Shown: positions 1-8,815, numbered from the stretch's first letter. The stretch is DNA of 64,000 nucleotides from Cronobacter turicensis z3032 (GCA_000027065.2 FN543093.2:1244074-1308073), one strand, 5' to 3'. Program-made: numbers and translations. Notes: generated by a model from the sequence alone, not told the origin.

Positions 1-57
1 GTAGCCACAAGTATCATTTACACCGTCGAACTGTACCCCGGCCTGAGCAACATCTGA
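1..57 (+). CDS. C-terminal end of a phage tail protein (partial)
   Basis: Frame 1 is open from the first base and ends in TGA at 55-57, giving 18 residues (VATSIIYTVELYPGLSNI). Its stop overlaps the ATG of the next gene (TGATG), a coupling typical of phage tail operons. The position, directly before an NlpC/P60-like gene and a tail-tip gene, is where many lambdoid prophages carry a minor tail protein of the DUF1833 type. That identity is inferred from gene order only; too little sequence is visible to recognise the family. Confidence 0.5.
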   Translation, partial: VATSIIYTVELYPGLSNI

Positions 58-449
58 TGAATAAAAACGACTTTATCCGGAAGGTTAATCGTCTTCCGTG
101 GGCTGATCGCGCCTGTAGCTTTGAAGCTGTCGACTGCTGGGGATTAATCGTGCTGTATTTCCGGCACGTCACTGGCATCGAGATTCATCAGACTCCTGAT
201 TACGAAGCCGGTAGAGACTTCATTACATGCTATGACGGCGAGAGGGTCTTCTGGGTGCCAGGAAATCGCTCAGAAGGGTGCATCGCTGTGTTTTATAGGG
301 GCGAGCATCCGGATCATGTTGGTGTGGTCATAGATGGCAACCGATGCTTGCATTCGCGGGGGCGGGGAGAGGGGGTGCGAATAGACCCGCTGCCGGTACT
401 TGAACGAGCATTCACAAAAACGGAGTTTCTAAAGTATGGCGACATATGA
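57..449 (+). CDS. NlpC/P60-like (DUF6950-type) phage tail-tip assembly protein
   Basis: A 130-residue protein with the layout of small NlpC/P60-related tail-assembly proteins. A D-C-W-G motif places the presumed catalytic cysteine at residue 27, and an H-V-G-V-V motif at about residues 87-91 supplies the presumed histidine. Lambda gpK-type proteins with this fold are thought to cut peptidoglycan or process the tail tip during DNA entry. The start overlaps the preceding stop, and the gene overlaps the tail-tip gene downstream by 14 bases, so it sits in one tail operon. Small homologues in prophages are often left as DUF6950. Catalytic activity is inferred from the motifs and not certain. Confidence 0.65.
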   Translation: MNKNDFIRKVNRLPWADRACSFEAVDCWGLIVLYFRHVTGIEIHQTPDYEAGRDFITCYDGERVFWVPGNRSEGCIAVFYRGEHPDHVGVVIDGNRCLHSRGRGEGVRIDPLPVLERAFTKTEFLKYGDI

Positions 450-2943
450 AATACAGCGCCTTCCTGGTGCGCCAAAACAGCGTGGTAAACTCGCTCCTGG
501 TCAACGAATGGTTGACTGGCTGGAGAGTCAGAAACTGCATAATTCAGTCGTCATAAAGCTGAACGGTAATGAACTGGCTGATGACTTTGATATCGTGTAC
601 AGGTTTAAAGTAGACGATCACCTTTCTGTTTTTGACCAGCCTCAGAATATGGGTGGCATAAAAGACCTGATAAAACTATCAGCACCGTGGGAAGCGCTGA
701 ACCCTATTAAGCTGACTAAAAAAGCCCTTGCTGCGCTGCAAAAGACGTTGGTTGGAGACATAAAGAAAACACCTTCTGTTGCTACAGGGGAGTCGCCAAA
801 TAACGATCTTACCGGGCAGACTAACGTAGCGCGCCTGTATAAGGGCCGCCCTAACATCTATGGACAGGTCCGATCCTATCCTGATCTGATTCAGGAATCG
901 CTCTTCGAATACATCAATAATAAGAAGTACGTGACTGAGTTTTTGGAAGTCGGTTATGGGCGTTACGACATATCTTCAGTCAGATACTCCGAATCATCGC
1001 TATCTGCAATGGCCGGTGCCAGCTATGACATTTACCAACCCGGATCTGTAATAGGAACTATCAACGAGGGATATACATTCGACGATGTTGATGGGCAGGA
1101 GCTTGATGGGCCAAATAAGGCGACGGGAGTAATTATTCAGCAGGCGACGACAAGCAATGTTGTTCAAGGTATTTATTCTGGCGGTCAAATTTCGATAAAG
1201 ATAGTAAAAAACAACAGCTTTGATTACTTCTTCGACTCAATAAAACCAATTGACGTTACCTTCGTTATAAATGTTACCTATGCCACTGCAACAGGTAATG
1301 TTACGAAAAACATAACGGTAAATGCCACACTCATAAACGCAACACTTACTAATGATGGCGCTGTTGTGAATCCGGTTCAGTGGTACACGTTTTATTTTAA
1401 TAATCTGTCGGGCCCGGATATCAATGAGACTCCTGCAAACGCCACTATAAATTCTACCTACTTTCAAATCACACAGTATGAAAGTGTGGCAGTAGGCCCC
1501 TTCTTTTCTGCTGTTGAGTCTTCTTATCTGTGGATACATATGTCGGGTAACCAGGCAAAAGGTAAGAAGGGGCCGGTTCAGTTGACATGGTGGAAGGTCG
1601 ACGACGATAACAATATCGTTCCTGGCACTATGCAGTCTACGCAGGTCAATGTTGATAACAATACCGGTTCCTACGACTACGTGTATTACACGTTCAAGAT
1701 AAAGCCAGCAGCAGGTAAGGCCAGGTACGCTTTTACCGTTAGACGGCTAAATAACGCCGCTGATGACAACACCGTATACATTCTTGCTGCACATGCCATA
1801 AACGTAAGGACGAATGTAGTTTATCCGGATGACACACTGGTAAAACTCACCGTTATGGAGACGGAAAACGCATCTGGAATTAAGGACAGGAAGTATAACC
1901 TTCTGGCGCAGCGGCTGGTTATCTCATACAACCGGTCAACAGGCGCAGTTGATTACACTCTTCGCGCGTCACGTTCTTTTGCCGATGCAGTCCTGCATGA
2001 GTGGGTGATGGTAGCCAAACAGGACATTAAACGTTTAGATCTGCCGACTCTGTATGCAATTGCAGATAGCCTTAGTGACAATCAGCTTGGTTATTTTGAT
2101 TACACCTTTTCCGACTCCAAACAGTCACTCGGCGAGCGTATCCAAGTGATTTGTAATGCCGCCAGAGTAGACATTAACTGGATAGGCGATGTGCTGACGT
2201 TCTGGAGAGATGAGAAAGCATCCGTACCAGCGGCCGTATTTGGGCGCAGCAACATGTTCTGGGATGGCTTTAAGATGGGTTACTCGATGAGTCTGCCCAA
2301 CGGTTATGACGGGATTACGCTGGACTACGTTGACCCAAGAACCAACAAGAAAGCCTACATTTACCTCTCAGTGAACACTTCAGGTATTGCCAGAATTACC
2401 TCGCCAACGGAAAACGCCATGACAATTAGTCTCGCAGGTAGCCGTAATCAGGTGCAGGCAATTAACCGGGCTTATCTGGAAGCAAACCGGCTTGTTCATT
2501 CACGACTTAGCATGACCGTGAAAGTATTTGAAACAACGCAGGTGATAAGGGGCGCTGTAGTGCAATGCCCGGACATGTATGACAACGAGCAACAGACAGG
2601 ATATCTGAGAGGGCGAGACGGAAATGTTTTCTTCACGTCCGAGCGTCTTGAGTTCCCGGGTGATATGTGGGTAGTAATGACTGACAGCTTAGGTAATTTT
2701 CACGGCAGATACAGGGCGTATCAAGTAAGTGGTAATGACAAGTCCTTTACGGCAGATGCAGATACTTTCGACCTGAATATTTATGATGGAAGAACAGTGC
2801 AAACCCCTTCACGGTATTTCCTGGCAAGCAGCGACGAACTTAACTCAACACTATGGCGGGTTGAATCATCAAAACCTAATGGTGATGACACTCAGACGCT
2901 GTCTCTCGTTGAGTATTCAGAAGAAATTTATCTGAACGATTAA
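436..2943 (+). CDS. Tail-tip / host-specificity protein (TipJ or gpJ-like)
   Basis: An 835-residue protein whose place after an NlpC/P60-like protein and before the tail fibre is that of the central tail-tip protein of siphophages. The N-terminus (residues about 1-70) resembles the small ubiquitin-like entry domain of TipJ-family proteins. A central stretch rich in Asn, Thr and Val (about residues 230-480) looks like stacked beta-sandwich domains. The region from about 500 to 800 keeps the gpJ-like feature of a virion hub (YAIADSLSDNQLGYFDY and following). It should form the trimeric tip that contacts the receptor and the membrane. Base composition is lower in GC than the host genes further right, as expected for a prophage. 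Confidence 0.7.
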   Translation: MATYEIQRLPGAPKQRGKLAPGQRMVDWLESQKLHNSVVIKLNGNELADDFDIVYRFKVDDHLSVFDQPQNMGGIKDLIKLSAPWEALNPIKLTKKALAALQKTLVGDIKKTPSVATGESPNNDLTGQTNVARLYKGRPNIYGQVRSYPDLIQESLFEYINNKKYVTEFLEVGYGRYDISSVRYSESSLSAMAGASYDIYQPGSVIGTINEGYTFDDVDGQELDGPNKATGVIIQQATTSNVVQGIYSGGQISIKIVKNNSFDYFFDSIKPIDVTFVINVTYATATGNVTKNITVNATLINATLTNDGAVVNPVQWYTFYFNNLSGPDINETPANATINSTYFQITQYESVAVGPFFSAVESSYLWIHMSGNQAKGKKGPVQLTWWKVDDDNNIVPGTMQSTQVNVDNNTGSYDYVYYTFKIKPAAGKARYAFTVRRLNNAADDNTVYILAAHAINVRTNVVYPDDTLVKLTVMETENASGIKDRKYNLLAQRLVISYNRSTGAVDYTLRASRSFADAVLHEWVMVAKQDIKRLDLPTLYAIADSLSDNQLGYFDYTFSDSKQSLGERIQVICNAARVDINWIGDVLTFWRDEKASVPAAVFGRSNMFWDGFKMGYSMSLPNGYDGITLDYVDPRTNKKAYIYLSVNTSGIARITSPTENAMTISLAGSRNQVQAINRAYLEANRLVHSRLSMTVKVFETTQVIRGAVVQCPDMYDNEQQTGYLRGRDGNVFFTSERLEFPGDMWVVMTDSLGNFHGRYRAYQVSGNDKSFTADADTFDLNIYDGRTVQTPSRYFLASSDELNSTLWRVESSKPNGDDTQTLSLVEYSEEIYLND

Positions 2944-3004
2944 CCATCAAATAAAGTTCGGCCCCTGGTCTATCCATGGGCTCATGCGTCAATAAGAGAG
3001 CAAT

Positions 3005-5212
3005 ATGGCTAATTCATATTTAAATATCCCGGTACCAAATCCGACAAATAACCCTGTACCAAGCGCAGACATTAGAGACCATGTATTTGGTGGTGCTAAA
3101 ATCGACGAATTCGTCACATCCCTGCTTAATACATATGTTGACCGCTTCGGTAACGAGCATTACACGGTTGAAGGCCTTCGATGGCTTGCGCAGCAGGCAA
3201 TGGCAGCATTTGGATATGTTCCTGTAGGAACCTTTCAGGCTGGCGCAACCCTGACACTTCCGAACCAGATCATTAAGGATGAAACTGACGGGGAATATTA
3301 CCGCTGGGATGGTAGCTTCGACAAATCGGTTCCAGCCGGGTCCACACCATCTTCAACAGGTGGAACTGGAACAGGTAAGTGGCTGGCTATCGGGGATGCA
3401 TCTTTGCGACAGGGTCTTGCATCTGAGGATGGGACTGACTTAATAAGTAAAGGTAACCAGACCCTCACCGATTACCTTAACGATTTATTTGACCGTCTGA
3501 CAACCGCGGAGAACCGACTTTCCAGTAACTATTACAAAGAAAGGAACGTGAAGAATTTAGGTGTAGCCAATAAAAAGCTAAAATCCCTTGAGTCGTTAAC
3601 TATTGTTTGTGTAGGGGATAGCATAACAGCTGGATACGACCAGACCTCGTCCGATAAAATCCCCGCAGACAATGGTGACTGGGCAACCCATGCGCCGATT
3701 CAATATCCAAGCCAACTGCAATCAGTTCTTAGCGGCCTTACCGGTGCAGCTGTAACGGTCATTAATCGCGGCTATTCAGGTGACACTGCAAAGCTTTCAT
3801 ATAACCGCTGGACTACCAATCCGAATGCAAATGTTGCTCATATCATGATTGGCCTAAATGATTCGGACGGTGTAGCTGGGGCAACTTTTGACGAGTACTC
3901 GAATTATCTGGAAATGATGATTCGCCGCTATATTGATTGGGGGTGTGGTGTCGTATTGCATACGCCAACTGCCAAGCAGTTTGATAACGTCAACCAACCT
4001 TCAAATTTTTTCGGCCAATATGCCATGTCACTGGCAAATCTATATGGTTGCCCCGTGTTTAACGCTCATGAGGTCAATCAGCATAGCTTGTATGCCGGAG
4101 TGTATTCTGATGCCACGCACTTTAATGCAGCCGGATATGCTAGATTAGGAGATGCCGTAGCAGCATTCATAATGGCAGGCGGCTGGGTCGGACAGCATCG
4201 AAACATTAACTCTCTGACCTCTATCCATTCAGGTCGATCTGGTGAGGGTATTGGTTTCTTCTCCGTTGGAGCCTCTCTTTCTACTAATCTGGCAGGAGCG
4301 TATTTAACAACAGGTACTGTAGGCTTATTTCCTGCATCAAAAGCGGCATCAATGTGTTTCAGTTTTTATTTAGACGCAGACGTGGCAAATGCGTATGTCA
4401 TCGGTGATATAACCGATGCTGTAGTTATCATGTCAGACACCTACGGAAAGGGTGACGGTGTAATTAGCCGATTAACTACGAAAGCCCTGCAAAACCGCAA
4501 CGTGTTTGAAACAACTAGAACTACCATCCAGGCCGGCAGAACTAGCACAGGTCGGAATTCTTTGGTTGGGGCATATGTGGGGCGCGGGTGGAAAAACTTT
4601 GTTGTTCAGTACAACGGCAACCAAAGCGCAGAGCATTTTCTTCAGGGTATTATTATTGAACCTGTGAAGGCCTCGGAAGCAACGCAAACTAACGCCAATA
4701 GTTTTCGAAAGGCTTTCGATGAAGTCTATGTGATGCAAGTCCCACAATATTCATTGTCTTCTGCTGCAAATATTCCAACAGCAGTAACATTGACTGGCGA
4801 TTATTTCTTGCCGCTTCCAGACGGTTTATATCCTTATGTTGGGGTTAGCGGCAACTACTTTGATTCAGCGCCGGTGAGAGTGACCATCACTACATTCGGA
4901 AGTTCAGACGCAACCGCAAACCCTAATGGTGTCACGGAGTTGCTGCTCAGTCGACAGGTTGGTACTACGACGCTTAAGATTGATAAAATCTACGGATCTT
5001 CGGCCAACAGCATAACTCCGACAGCCGCAGGTATCGGTTCGTCGGCTTATACCGAAAACGTAACGACTCCTACCGGAGTGTCAAAAACTACGTTCCCGTC
5101 GACGACGCAGCAAGGATGGTTGTGGCTTACATTTGCATCAACAGCAACAGCCTACTACAGGATTGAGGTGCGGTGCGCCAGCAAAGGCGGGCAAGGTACT
5201 TGGCTTGCCTGA
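3005..5212 (+). CDS. Tailspike / tail fibre with SGNH (GDSL) esterase domain
   Basis: A 735-residue receptor-binding protein. Residues 1-165 are a virion-attachment region of the tailspike type (FQAGATLTLPNQ, then a Gly/Thr-rich GTGTGKWLAIGD segment). Residues about 198-390 form an SGNH hydrolase with all four blocks visible: G-D-S-I with Ser206, Gly256 (NRGYSGDT), Asn285 (GLND), and Asp369-x-x-His372 (SDATH). The C-terminal third is beta-rich and may be a carbohydrate-binding or trimerisation part. SGNH tailspikes of other enterobacterial phages remove acetyl groups from O-antigen, so the likely substrate is acetylated surface polysaccharide; this is inference. It lies just before a small membrane protein and an acyltransferase gene. 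Confidence 0.8.
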   Translation: MANSYLNIPVPNPTNNPVPSADIRDHVFGGAKIDEFVTSLLNTYVDRFGNEHYTVEGLRWLAQQAMAAFGYVPVGTFQAGATLTLPNQIIKDETDGEYYRWDGSFDKSVPAGSTPSSTGGTGTGKWLAIGDASLRQGLASEDGTDLISKGNQTLTDYLNDLFDRLTTAENRLSSNYYKERNVKNLGVANKKLKSLESLTIVCVGDSITAGYDQTSSDKIPADNGDWATHAPIQYPSQLQSVLSGLTGAAVTVINRGYSGDTAKLSYNRWTTNPNANVAHIMIGLNDSDGVAGATFDEYSNYLEMMIRRYIDWGCGVVLHTPTAKQFDNVNQPSNFFGQYAMSLANLYGCPVFNAHEVNQHSLYAGVYSDATHFNAAGYARLGDAVAAFIMAGGWVGQHRNINSLTSIHSGRSGEGIGFFSVGASLSTNLAGAYLTTGTVGLFPASKAASMCFSFYLDADVANAYVIGDITDAVVIMSDTYGKGDGVISRLTTKALQNRNVFETTRTTIQAGRTSTGRNSLVGAYVGRGWKNFVVQYNGNQSAEHFLQGIIIEPVKASEATQTNANSFRKAFDEVYVMQVPQYSLSSAANIPTAVTLTGDYFLPLPDGLYPYVGVSGNYFDSAPVRVTITTFGSSDATANPNGVTELLLSRQVGTTTLKIDKIYGSSANSITPTAAGIGSSAYTENVTTPTGVSKTTFPSTTQQGWLWLTFASTATAYYRIEVRCASKGGQGTWLA

Positions 5213-5259
5213 TTCTCTCCGTTTGTTTATAGTGCCAGCTTTGGATAGGGAGATCATTC

Positions 5260-5415
5260 GTGGCTGGCTTTATAACATGGTTGTTGCGTTTGGCGGCGTT
5301 GCTTTCAGCTCTATCGCTTGCTGGAATTGCGCTTGGCATTACGGCAGTTGACTATAACGTCATCATTGTAAGCGTTATAGGAATTGGTCTGTGGCTAACG
5401 TCCGTAAAAAGATAG
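5260..5415 (+). CDS. Small two-helix membrane protein (51 aa), prophage cargo
   Basis: A GTG-initiated reading frame of 51 residues beginning MAGFITWLLR. It has a good ribosome-binding site (AGGGAG at 5247-5252, about 7 bases before the start). Nearly the whole protein is hydrophobic: one helix at about residues 5-30 and a second at about 34-47, ending in SVKR. It lies between the tailspike and the acyltransferase, in the stretch where temperate phages carry lysogenic-conversion cargo. Small hydrophobic proteins there can act in superinfection exclusion or assist a membrane transferase. I do not recognise the family, and no function is assigned. Confidence 0.55.
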   Translation: MAGFITWLLRLAALLSALSLAGIALGITAVDYNVIIVSVIGIGLWLTSVKR

Positions 5416-5542
5416 GCGCGGGACTTTTTTGCATTAACAACTTAGTTGTTGTGCTACAGACTTACCTTACCTATACACCAGGCAAATAAATTGTAATGTA
5501 TAATATCAAAATGCGCTTATAATTGACGCATTTGATATTGAA

Positions 5543-6679
5543 ATGGACTCAGTCGTGAAAACAAATAGACTAGATAGTATTCAATTTCTAAGAGGAATAG
5601 CTGTTCTTCTTGTGATGGCATTTCACTTTAGACAATACTTAAATGGAGTATATGCACAGGCCGATTTAGGCGATCGCCTTTTTGGTCTTGGAGAGATAGG
5701 CGTTGATATATTTTTTGTAATAAGCGGATTTATAATTGTCTACTCATCTCGCAATAGAGAGATGAACACGCCTGCTGAGTTCTCAATCAAAAGGGTATTC
5801 CGTTTATATCCTGTTTATCTTTTCGTTTTATTATTCTTGCTGCTTCTTGATGTCAGTGCTCAGCACACAATATCTCAAGTAGTAAAAAGCATCTTCCTGA
5901 TCCCTAATGATTACAACTTTATTGGGCCGTGGTACGGATACAGCATAAACCTACCTGCATGGACGCTTACCTATGAAATGCTATTCTATGCAATATTTGC
6001 AGCTTCTATAGCAATTAGCCACAAATACAGGACAGTGGTATGCATTATATTGATGGTTGCTATCGTATGCGCATCTCAAATTTATTTCCGTGGACACTTG
6101 CAGTTAGATCCAATCACTAGAGATTCCGCTGATAACTCTATCATAAGAAACCTGACATTTCTTTCAAACCCAATAGTCTACGATTTCATTTATGGAATGC
6201 TGATAGCTGAGTTGTACAGCAGAGTAAGCGATAAGATCGCATGCAATAAAACGTTCTCGCTGCTGATGCTGTGCATCCTCTGCATTTCAGTATCCACAAT
6301 CATTTCTGGATATAATCGTGGGGCTGGCATCGAGCGCTGGGGTCTTATCTCATTTGCACTTGTGGGCTCACTGGTAATGCTCAGCAGAGGTAGAGAGCTG
6401 CGATTTGGTAATTTCTGGCTGGTGATGGGCGAGATGTCGTATTCACTCTATCTTAATCATATGGTTGTTAAAAAGCTGGCGGGGATCTACCTGAGGGATT
6501 TCGGAATCTATAAAGGAAACGGAGGCGTGACGCTTTTTATCATCTTAATGATTTTAACATTCGTTATGTCCTGCATAACCTATCACTTCATCGAGAAGCC
6601 CTGTGTAAACCTTGGTCACAAGCTCGCAGAGAAGCTCAGAGAAAAAGCAGCATCAAATCCTAAATTAATGAAGCGCTAA
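5543..6679 (+). CDS. Acyltransferase-3 family membrane protein (probable O-antigen acetyltransferase, lysogenic conversion)
   Basis: A 378-residue OafA/YrhL-type integral membrane acyltransferase. The N-terminal signature is clear: QFLRGIAVLLVMAFHF with the conserved Arg and His, then GEIGVDIFFVISGFII, followed by about ten hydrophobic segments and a final YHFIEKPC helix end. The family moves acyl, usually acetyl, groups across the inner membrane onto sugars. Being the last gene before attR, beside an esterase tailspike, it fits a seroconversion gene that modifies host O-antigen. An alternative GTG start exists at 5555; the ATG at 5543 has no strong ribosome-binding site. Low GC compared with host genes supports phage origin. 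Confidence 0.8.
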   Translation: MDSVVKTNRLDSIQFLRGIAVLLVMAFHFRQYLNGVYAQADLGDRLFGLGEIGVDIFFVISGFIIVYSSRNREMNTPAEFSIKRVFRLYPVYLFVLLFLLLLDVSAQHTISQVVKSIFLIPNDYNFIGPWYGYSINLPAWTLTYEMLFYAIFAASIAISHKYRTVVCIILMVAIVCASQIYFRGHLQLDPITRDSADNSIIRNLTFLSNPIVYDFIYGMLIAELYSRVSDKIACNKTFSLLMLCILCISVSTIISGYNRGAGIERWGLISFALVGSLVMLSRGRELRFGNFWLVMGEMSYSLYLNHMVVKKLAGIYLRDFGIYKGNGGVTLFIILMILTFVMSCITYHFIEKPCVNLGHKLAEKLREKAASNPKLMKR

Positions 6680-6753
6680 AAATCCAGACAAGTAGCGGAT
6701 GCCAGTTGGTCTGAGCAGGCCGCCCGGTGGGACAGAAGTGAGACACGCAAGGC

Positions 6754-6780
6754 TTTGCACCGGTTTGCATAGCTTTGCAT
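6754..6780 (+). repeat. Three TTTGCA repeats in 10-bp phase near attR
   Basis: TTTGCA occurs at 6754, 6764 and 6774, so the copies start exactly one helical turn apart, about 75 bp inside the att core. This arrangement resembles arm-type binding sites for a tyrosine integrase or its excision factor. The function is inferred from spacing and position. Confidence 0.45.
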
Positions 6781-6853
6781 GTTTTGGCGTCATGGGACGT
6801 GTGAGCGCAGGTATGACGCGGTAAGTTATTGTGTTAAAAGGTAGTTCTAGGAA

Positions 6854-6898
6854 CTTCTAAGCCGTGGGTCGCAGGTTCGAGTCCTGCAGGGCGCGCCA
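6854..6898 (+). mobile_element. argU: attR of the prophage: 3' end of tRNA-Arg(UCU), argU
   Basis: These 45 bases match the 3' part of enterobacterial argU: anticodon loop CTTCTAA, anticodon stem, T-arm GGTTCGAGTCC and the acceptor end with CCA. The 5' half of the tRNA is absent; the bases just upstream do not form a D-arm or the 5' acceptor strand. This is therefore a duplicated tRNA tail left by integration. The intact argU and the integrase should lie at the other end of the prophage, left of the window. DLP12 of E. coli K-12 uses the same tRNA gene. Confidence 0.9.
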
Positions 6899-6924
6899 TT
6901 TCAATATCTTCCGCAGTCTACCAC

Positions 6925-7146
6925 TCACGATAAATAAGAAGCATAAAAAGCATCAAACAGCTGACATCCCAAATGTGTTGAATTTACTTCAAGGCTGAGT
7001 TCTACATCTTGGTTAAAACCGCGCCGTTTCAGTTCAAGCGCAGAAGAACATTCATGAAGAGGCAAGAAATTTTGCTGCTGATAAAGTTCCCAGACAGCAA
7101 CTGAACTCATGTCTGCTTTAGGTGCAAAAATAGCGGTACGTACCAC
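6925..7146 (-). CDS. Hypothetical protein (73 aa)
   Basis: A GTG-started frame of 73 residues just outside attR. It reads like a soluble protein with ordinary composition (Leu, Glu, Gln, Phe) and no membrane segment or motif that I recognise. No clear ribosome-binding site precedes it, and the terminator at 7151-7176 lies immediately upstream on the same strand, so it would need its own promoter. It may be a remnant of a longer gene cut by an earlier integration at argU. Weakly supported. Confidence 0.25.
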   Translation of the reverse strand: MVRTAIFAPKADMSSVAVWELYQQQNFLPLHECSSALELKRRGFNQDVELSLEVNSTHLGCQLFDAFYASYLS

Positions 7147-7150
7147 ATGA

Positions 7151-7176
7151 AAAAGCCCACTCCAGGGTGGGCTTAA
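7151..7176 (-). terminator. Rho-independent terminator of the lipoprotein gene
   Basis: An 8-bp perfect stem (AAGCCCAC / GTGGGCTT) with a 6-base loop. On the minus strand it is followed by a T run. It lies 30 bases past the stop of the lipoprotein gene. Confidence 0.8.
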
Positions 7177-7205
7177 CCGTACAGGCGGTGACCTGCGTCA
7201 TGCAA

Positions 7206-7739
7206 TTAATCAAGTATACCGGAGGGGCAGTAATTGCCTTCCCATCCTACTATCTTAGCGCTTGAATCCAGATCTCTCACCGATACACTATCCCCGCCAA
7301 ATTCTGAGCCAGTAACGACGATATCGTAATCATGATTTGGCTGAGGAATGAATCTGACGGAAGCAGCTCGTTCTGTATTTTGGTAGTAGCCCGCTTGAGT
7401 CCAGTAATGAATTACATTTATCAGTTGCCCCGGCTTGATAGTAAATTCATTTATGAAAATTCCCTTGTTGTTACTTGATTCTGGCATTCCGATTTTTTTA
7501 TTTCCTGTCACAGGAAGACCGAGAATAGCCAGACCAGCAGTAACCCGGCGCTCTAAAACTTTTTTATAACAGCCACTCGGCTGTTTTTCGTAAAATTGCA
7601 GGGCTGTATTGCCATCAGATGCGGCACGAATCCTGGCTGCATCTGAACCTTTATAGTCTTCCAGCGAAGGCCTAAACCCCGCCGTACATCCACTTAACAA
7701 CGTTACTATTATTCCCGTAATGACAAGTTTCCCATACAT
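7206..7739 (-). CDS. Putative outer-membrane lipoprotein, unknown function
   Basis: A lipoprotein of about 177 residues. The signal peptide (MYGKLVITGIIVTLLSGC) ends in the lipobox L-S-G-C, so the cysteine at about residue 18 should be lipidated. The residue after it is Thr, not Asp, so Lol sorting to the outer membrane is expected. I chose the second ATG: AAGGAG abuts the first ATG but is about 6 bases from the second. The mature part is a mixed beta protein with two further cysteines (PSGCYK and NYCPSG) that could form a disulfide. No family is recognised. It is a single-gene unit with its own terminator, lying between the prophage and host metabolic genes. Confidence 0.65.
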   Translation of the reverse strand: MYGKLVITGIIVTLLSGCTAGFRPSLEDYKGSDAARIRAASDGNTALQFYEKQPSGCYKKVLERRVTAGLAILGLPVTGNKKIGMPESSNNKGIFINEFTIKPGQLINVIHYWTQAGYYQNTERAASVRFIPQPNHDYDIVVTGSEFGGDSVSVRDLDSSAKIVGWEGNYCPSGILD

Positions 7740-8171
7740 GCGCATCTCCTTACGTTTCTGTCGCTCCTGTTTTTATCGGTCTATCGGGTTTAAATCTTTA
7801 ACGTGTATTAAGCCAGCCATCCGGGGATAATTTGTCTTTGGTCTACCTGCCTGACTCCTGAACAACGTCCGCTTCTGGCACAGAGCGGACGATATTGAGA
7901 CTCTACCGCTCCCCGCGCTGTCTGGAAGAGGACTATCCGCCCGGTGTTACGTATGTTGTTCTTAAGCCCGGAGTGGTGAGCCCTTATCACTGGGCGACGC
8001 GGTGGGAAAGTTGTGTCGTATTTTTGACGTAACTGCACGGCACGCGATGCTTCGAAACGACGCCGGGAGCGATGTGAATCTACGTCCTTCTTTACCCGTA
8101 GCTGCTTATTTTCACTGTGGTGCATCAGGATTGAAAATCGCGCTCTGTTCAGTGGCCCGGCGCATTGAAAT
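7740..8171. other. Intergenic region of about 430 bp with one short hairpin
   Basis: No convincing gene. Frames of about 105 codons on both strands (7808-8125 minus, 8002-8325 plus) have basic, low-information translations and no ribosome-binding site. A perfect 7-bp inverted repeat, GTCCGCT (7867-7873) and AGCGGAC (7884-7890), could be a small dispersed repeat. The right part may hold a decayed gene. Confidence 0.4.
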
Positions 8172-8648
8172 TTATAGCGCTGTAAGAATGACCGTTTCTA
8201 TTTTCTCAGGGGTCGTAAACGGGGCAAAACGTCTGAGCGGTTTGCCGTCGCGTCCGATCAAAAACTTAGTGAAGTTCCATTTGATTCGTCCACCTAACAC
8301 GCCGGGTAATTCGTCTTTCAGGTAACGAAACACCGGGTGCGTAGCGGTGCCGTTGACCTCCACTTTCTCGAACATGGGGAAGCTCACACCGTAGTTGATA
8401 TGACAGGTCTGCGCGATTTCATCGGCACCGCCGGGTTCCTGATGACCGAACTGGTTGCAGGGGAAACCAAGCACAACCAGACCCCGGGCGGCGTACTGCT
8501 TATACAGCGCTTCAAGGCCCGCGTATTGTGGCGTAAAGCCGCAATGGCTGGCGGTATTAACCACCAGAATCAGCTTGCCAGCGTAGTCGGCCATAGAGAT
8601 GAGCTCGCCGCGCAGGCTGGTGGCAGTCAGTTGATGAAAGGGGGTCAT
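8172..8648 (-). CDS. Glutathione peroxidase family protein (thioredoxin-fold thiol peroxidase)
   Basis: A 158-residue GPx-fold protein. It has the peroxidatic-Cys motif NTASHCGFTPQ (Cys36, in place of selenocysteine), the GFPCNQFGHQEPG motif with the Gln, and WNFTKFLIGRDG with the catalytic Trp and Asn. It reduces peroxides with thioredoxin or glutathione in the cytoplasm. It resembles BtuE of E. coli but is shorter, and homologues are usually annotated only as glutathione peroxidase. The second Cys in GFPCNQ suggests the thioredoxin-dependent mechanism common in bacterial members. GGAG upstream supports the start. It appears to be transcribed alone. Confidence 0.88.
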   Translation of the reverse strand: MTPFHQLTATSLRGELISMADYAGKLILVVNTASHCGFTPQYAGLEALYKQYAARGLVVLGFPCNQFGHQEPGGADEIAQTCHINYGVSFPMFEKVEVNGTATHPVFRYLKDELPGVLGGRIKWNFTKFLIGRDGKPLRRFAPFTTPEKIETVILTAL

Positions 8649-8765
8649 GACGGGCTCCTCAATGCAGAATCAATGTGATGTCGACAGTGCCACGTAGCGC
8701 ATTGCAGCAGGGGCATACAGCGTATGTCTGGCGAGATAATAGCGCATCCTTCATTAGCCGGGATA

Positions 8766-8796
8766 CGCGCGCCGGTTTTTCTGCCACCGGCGCGCG
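8766..8796 (-). terminator. GC-rich hairpin after the SDR gene
   Basis: A perfect 11-bp inverted repeat (CGCGCGCCGGT / ACCGGCGCGCG) with a 9-base loop, 20 bases past the SDR stop codon. No T run follows on the minus strand, so it may be a weak terminator or an mRNA 3' stabiliser. Confidence 0.5.
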
Positions 8797-8815
8797 GTAC
8801 CTCAACGAATGCCGT

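Noticed and set aside
6841..6898. Complete tRNA-Arg gene
   Set aside because: Only the 3' part from the anticodon loop onward is present; the D-arm and 5' acceptor strand are missing.
7808..8325. Overlapping frames of about 105 codons on both strands upstream of the peroxidase
   Set aside because: Both have basic, low-information translations without a start signal. Possibly a decayed gene, but nothing can be identified.
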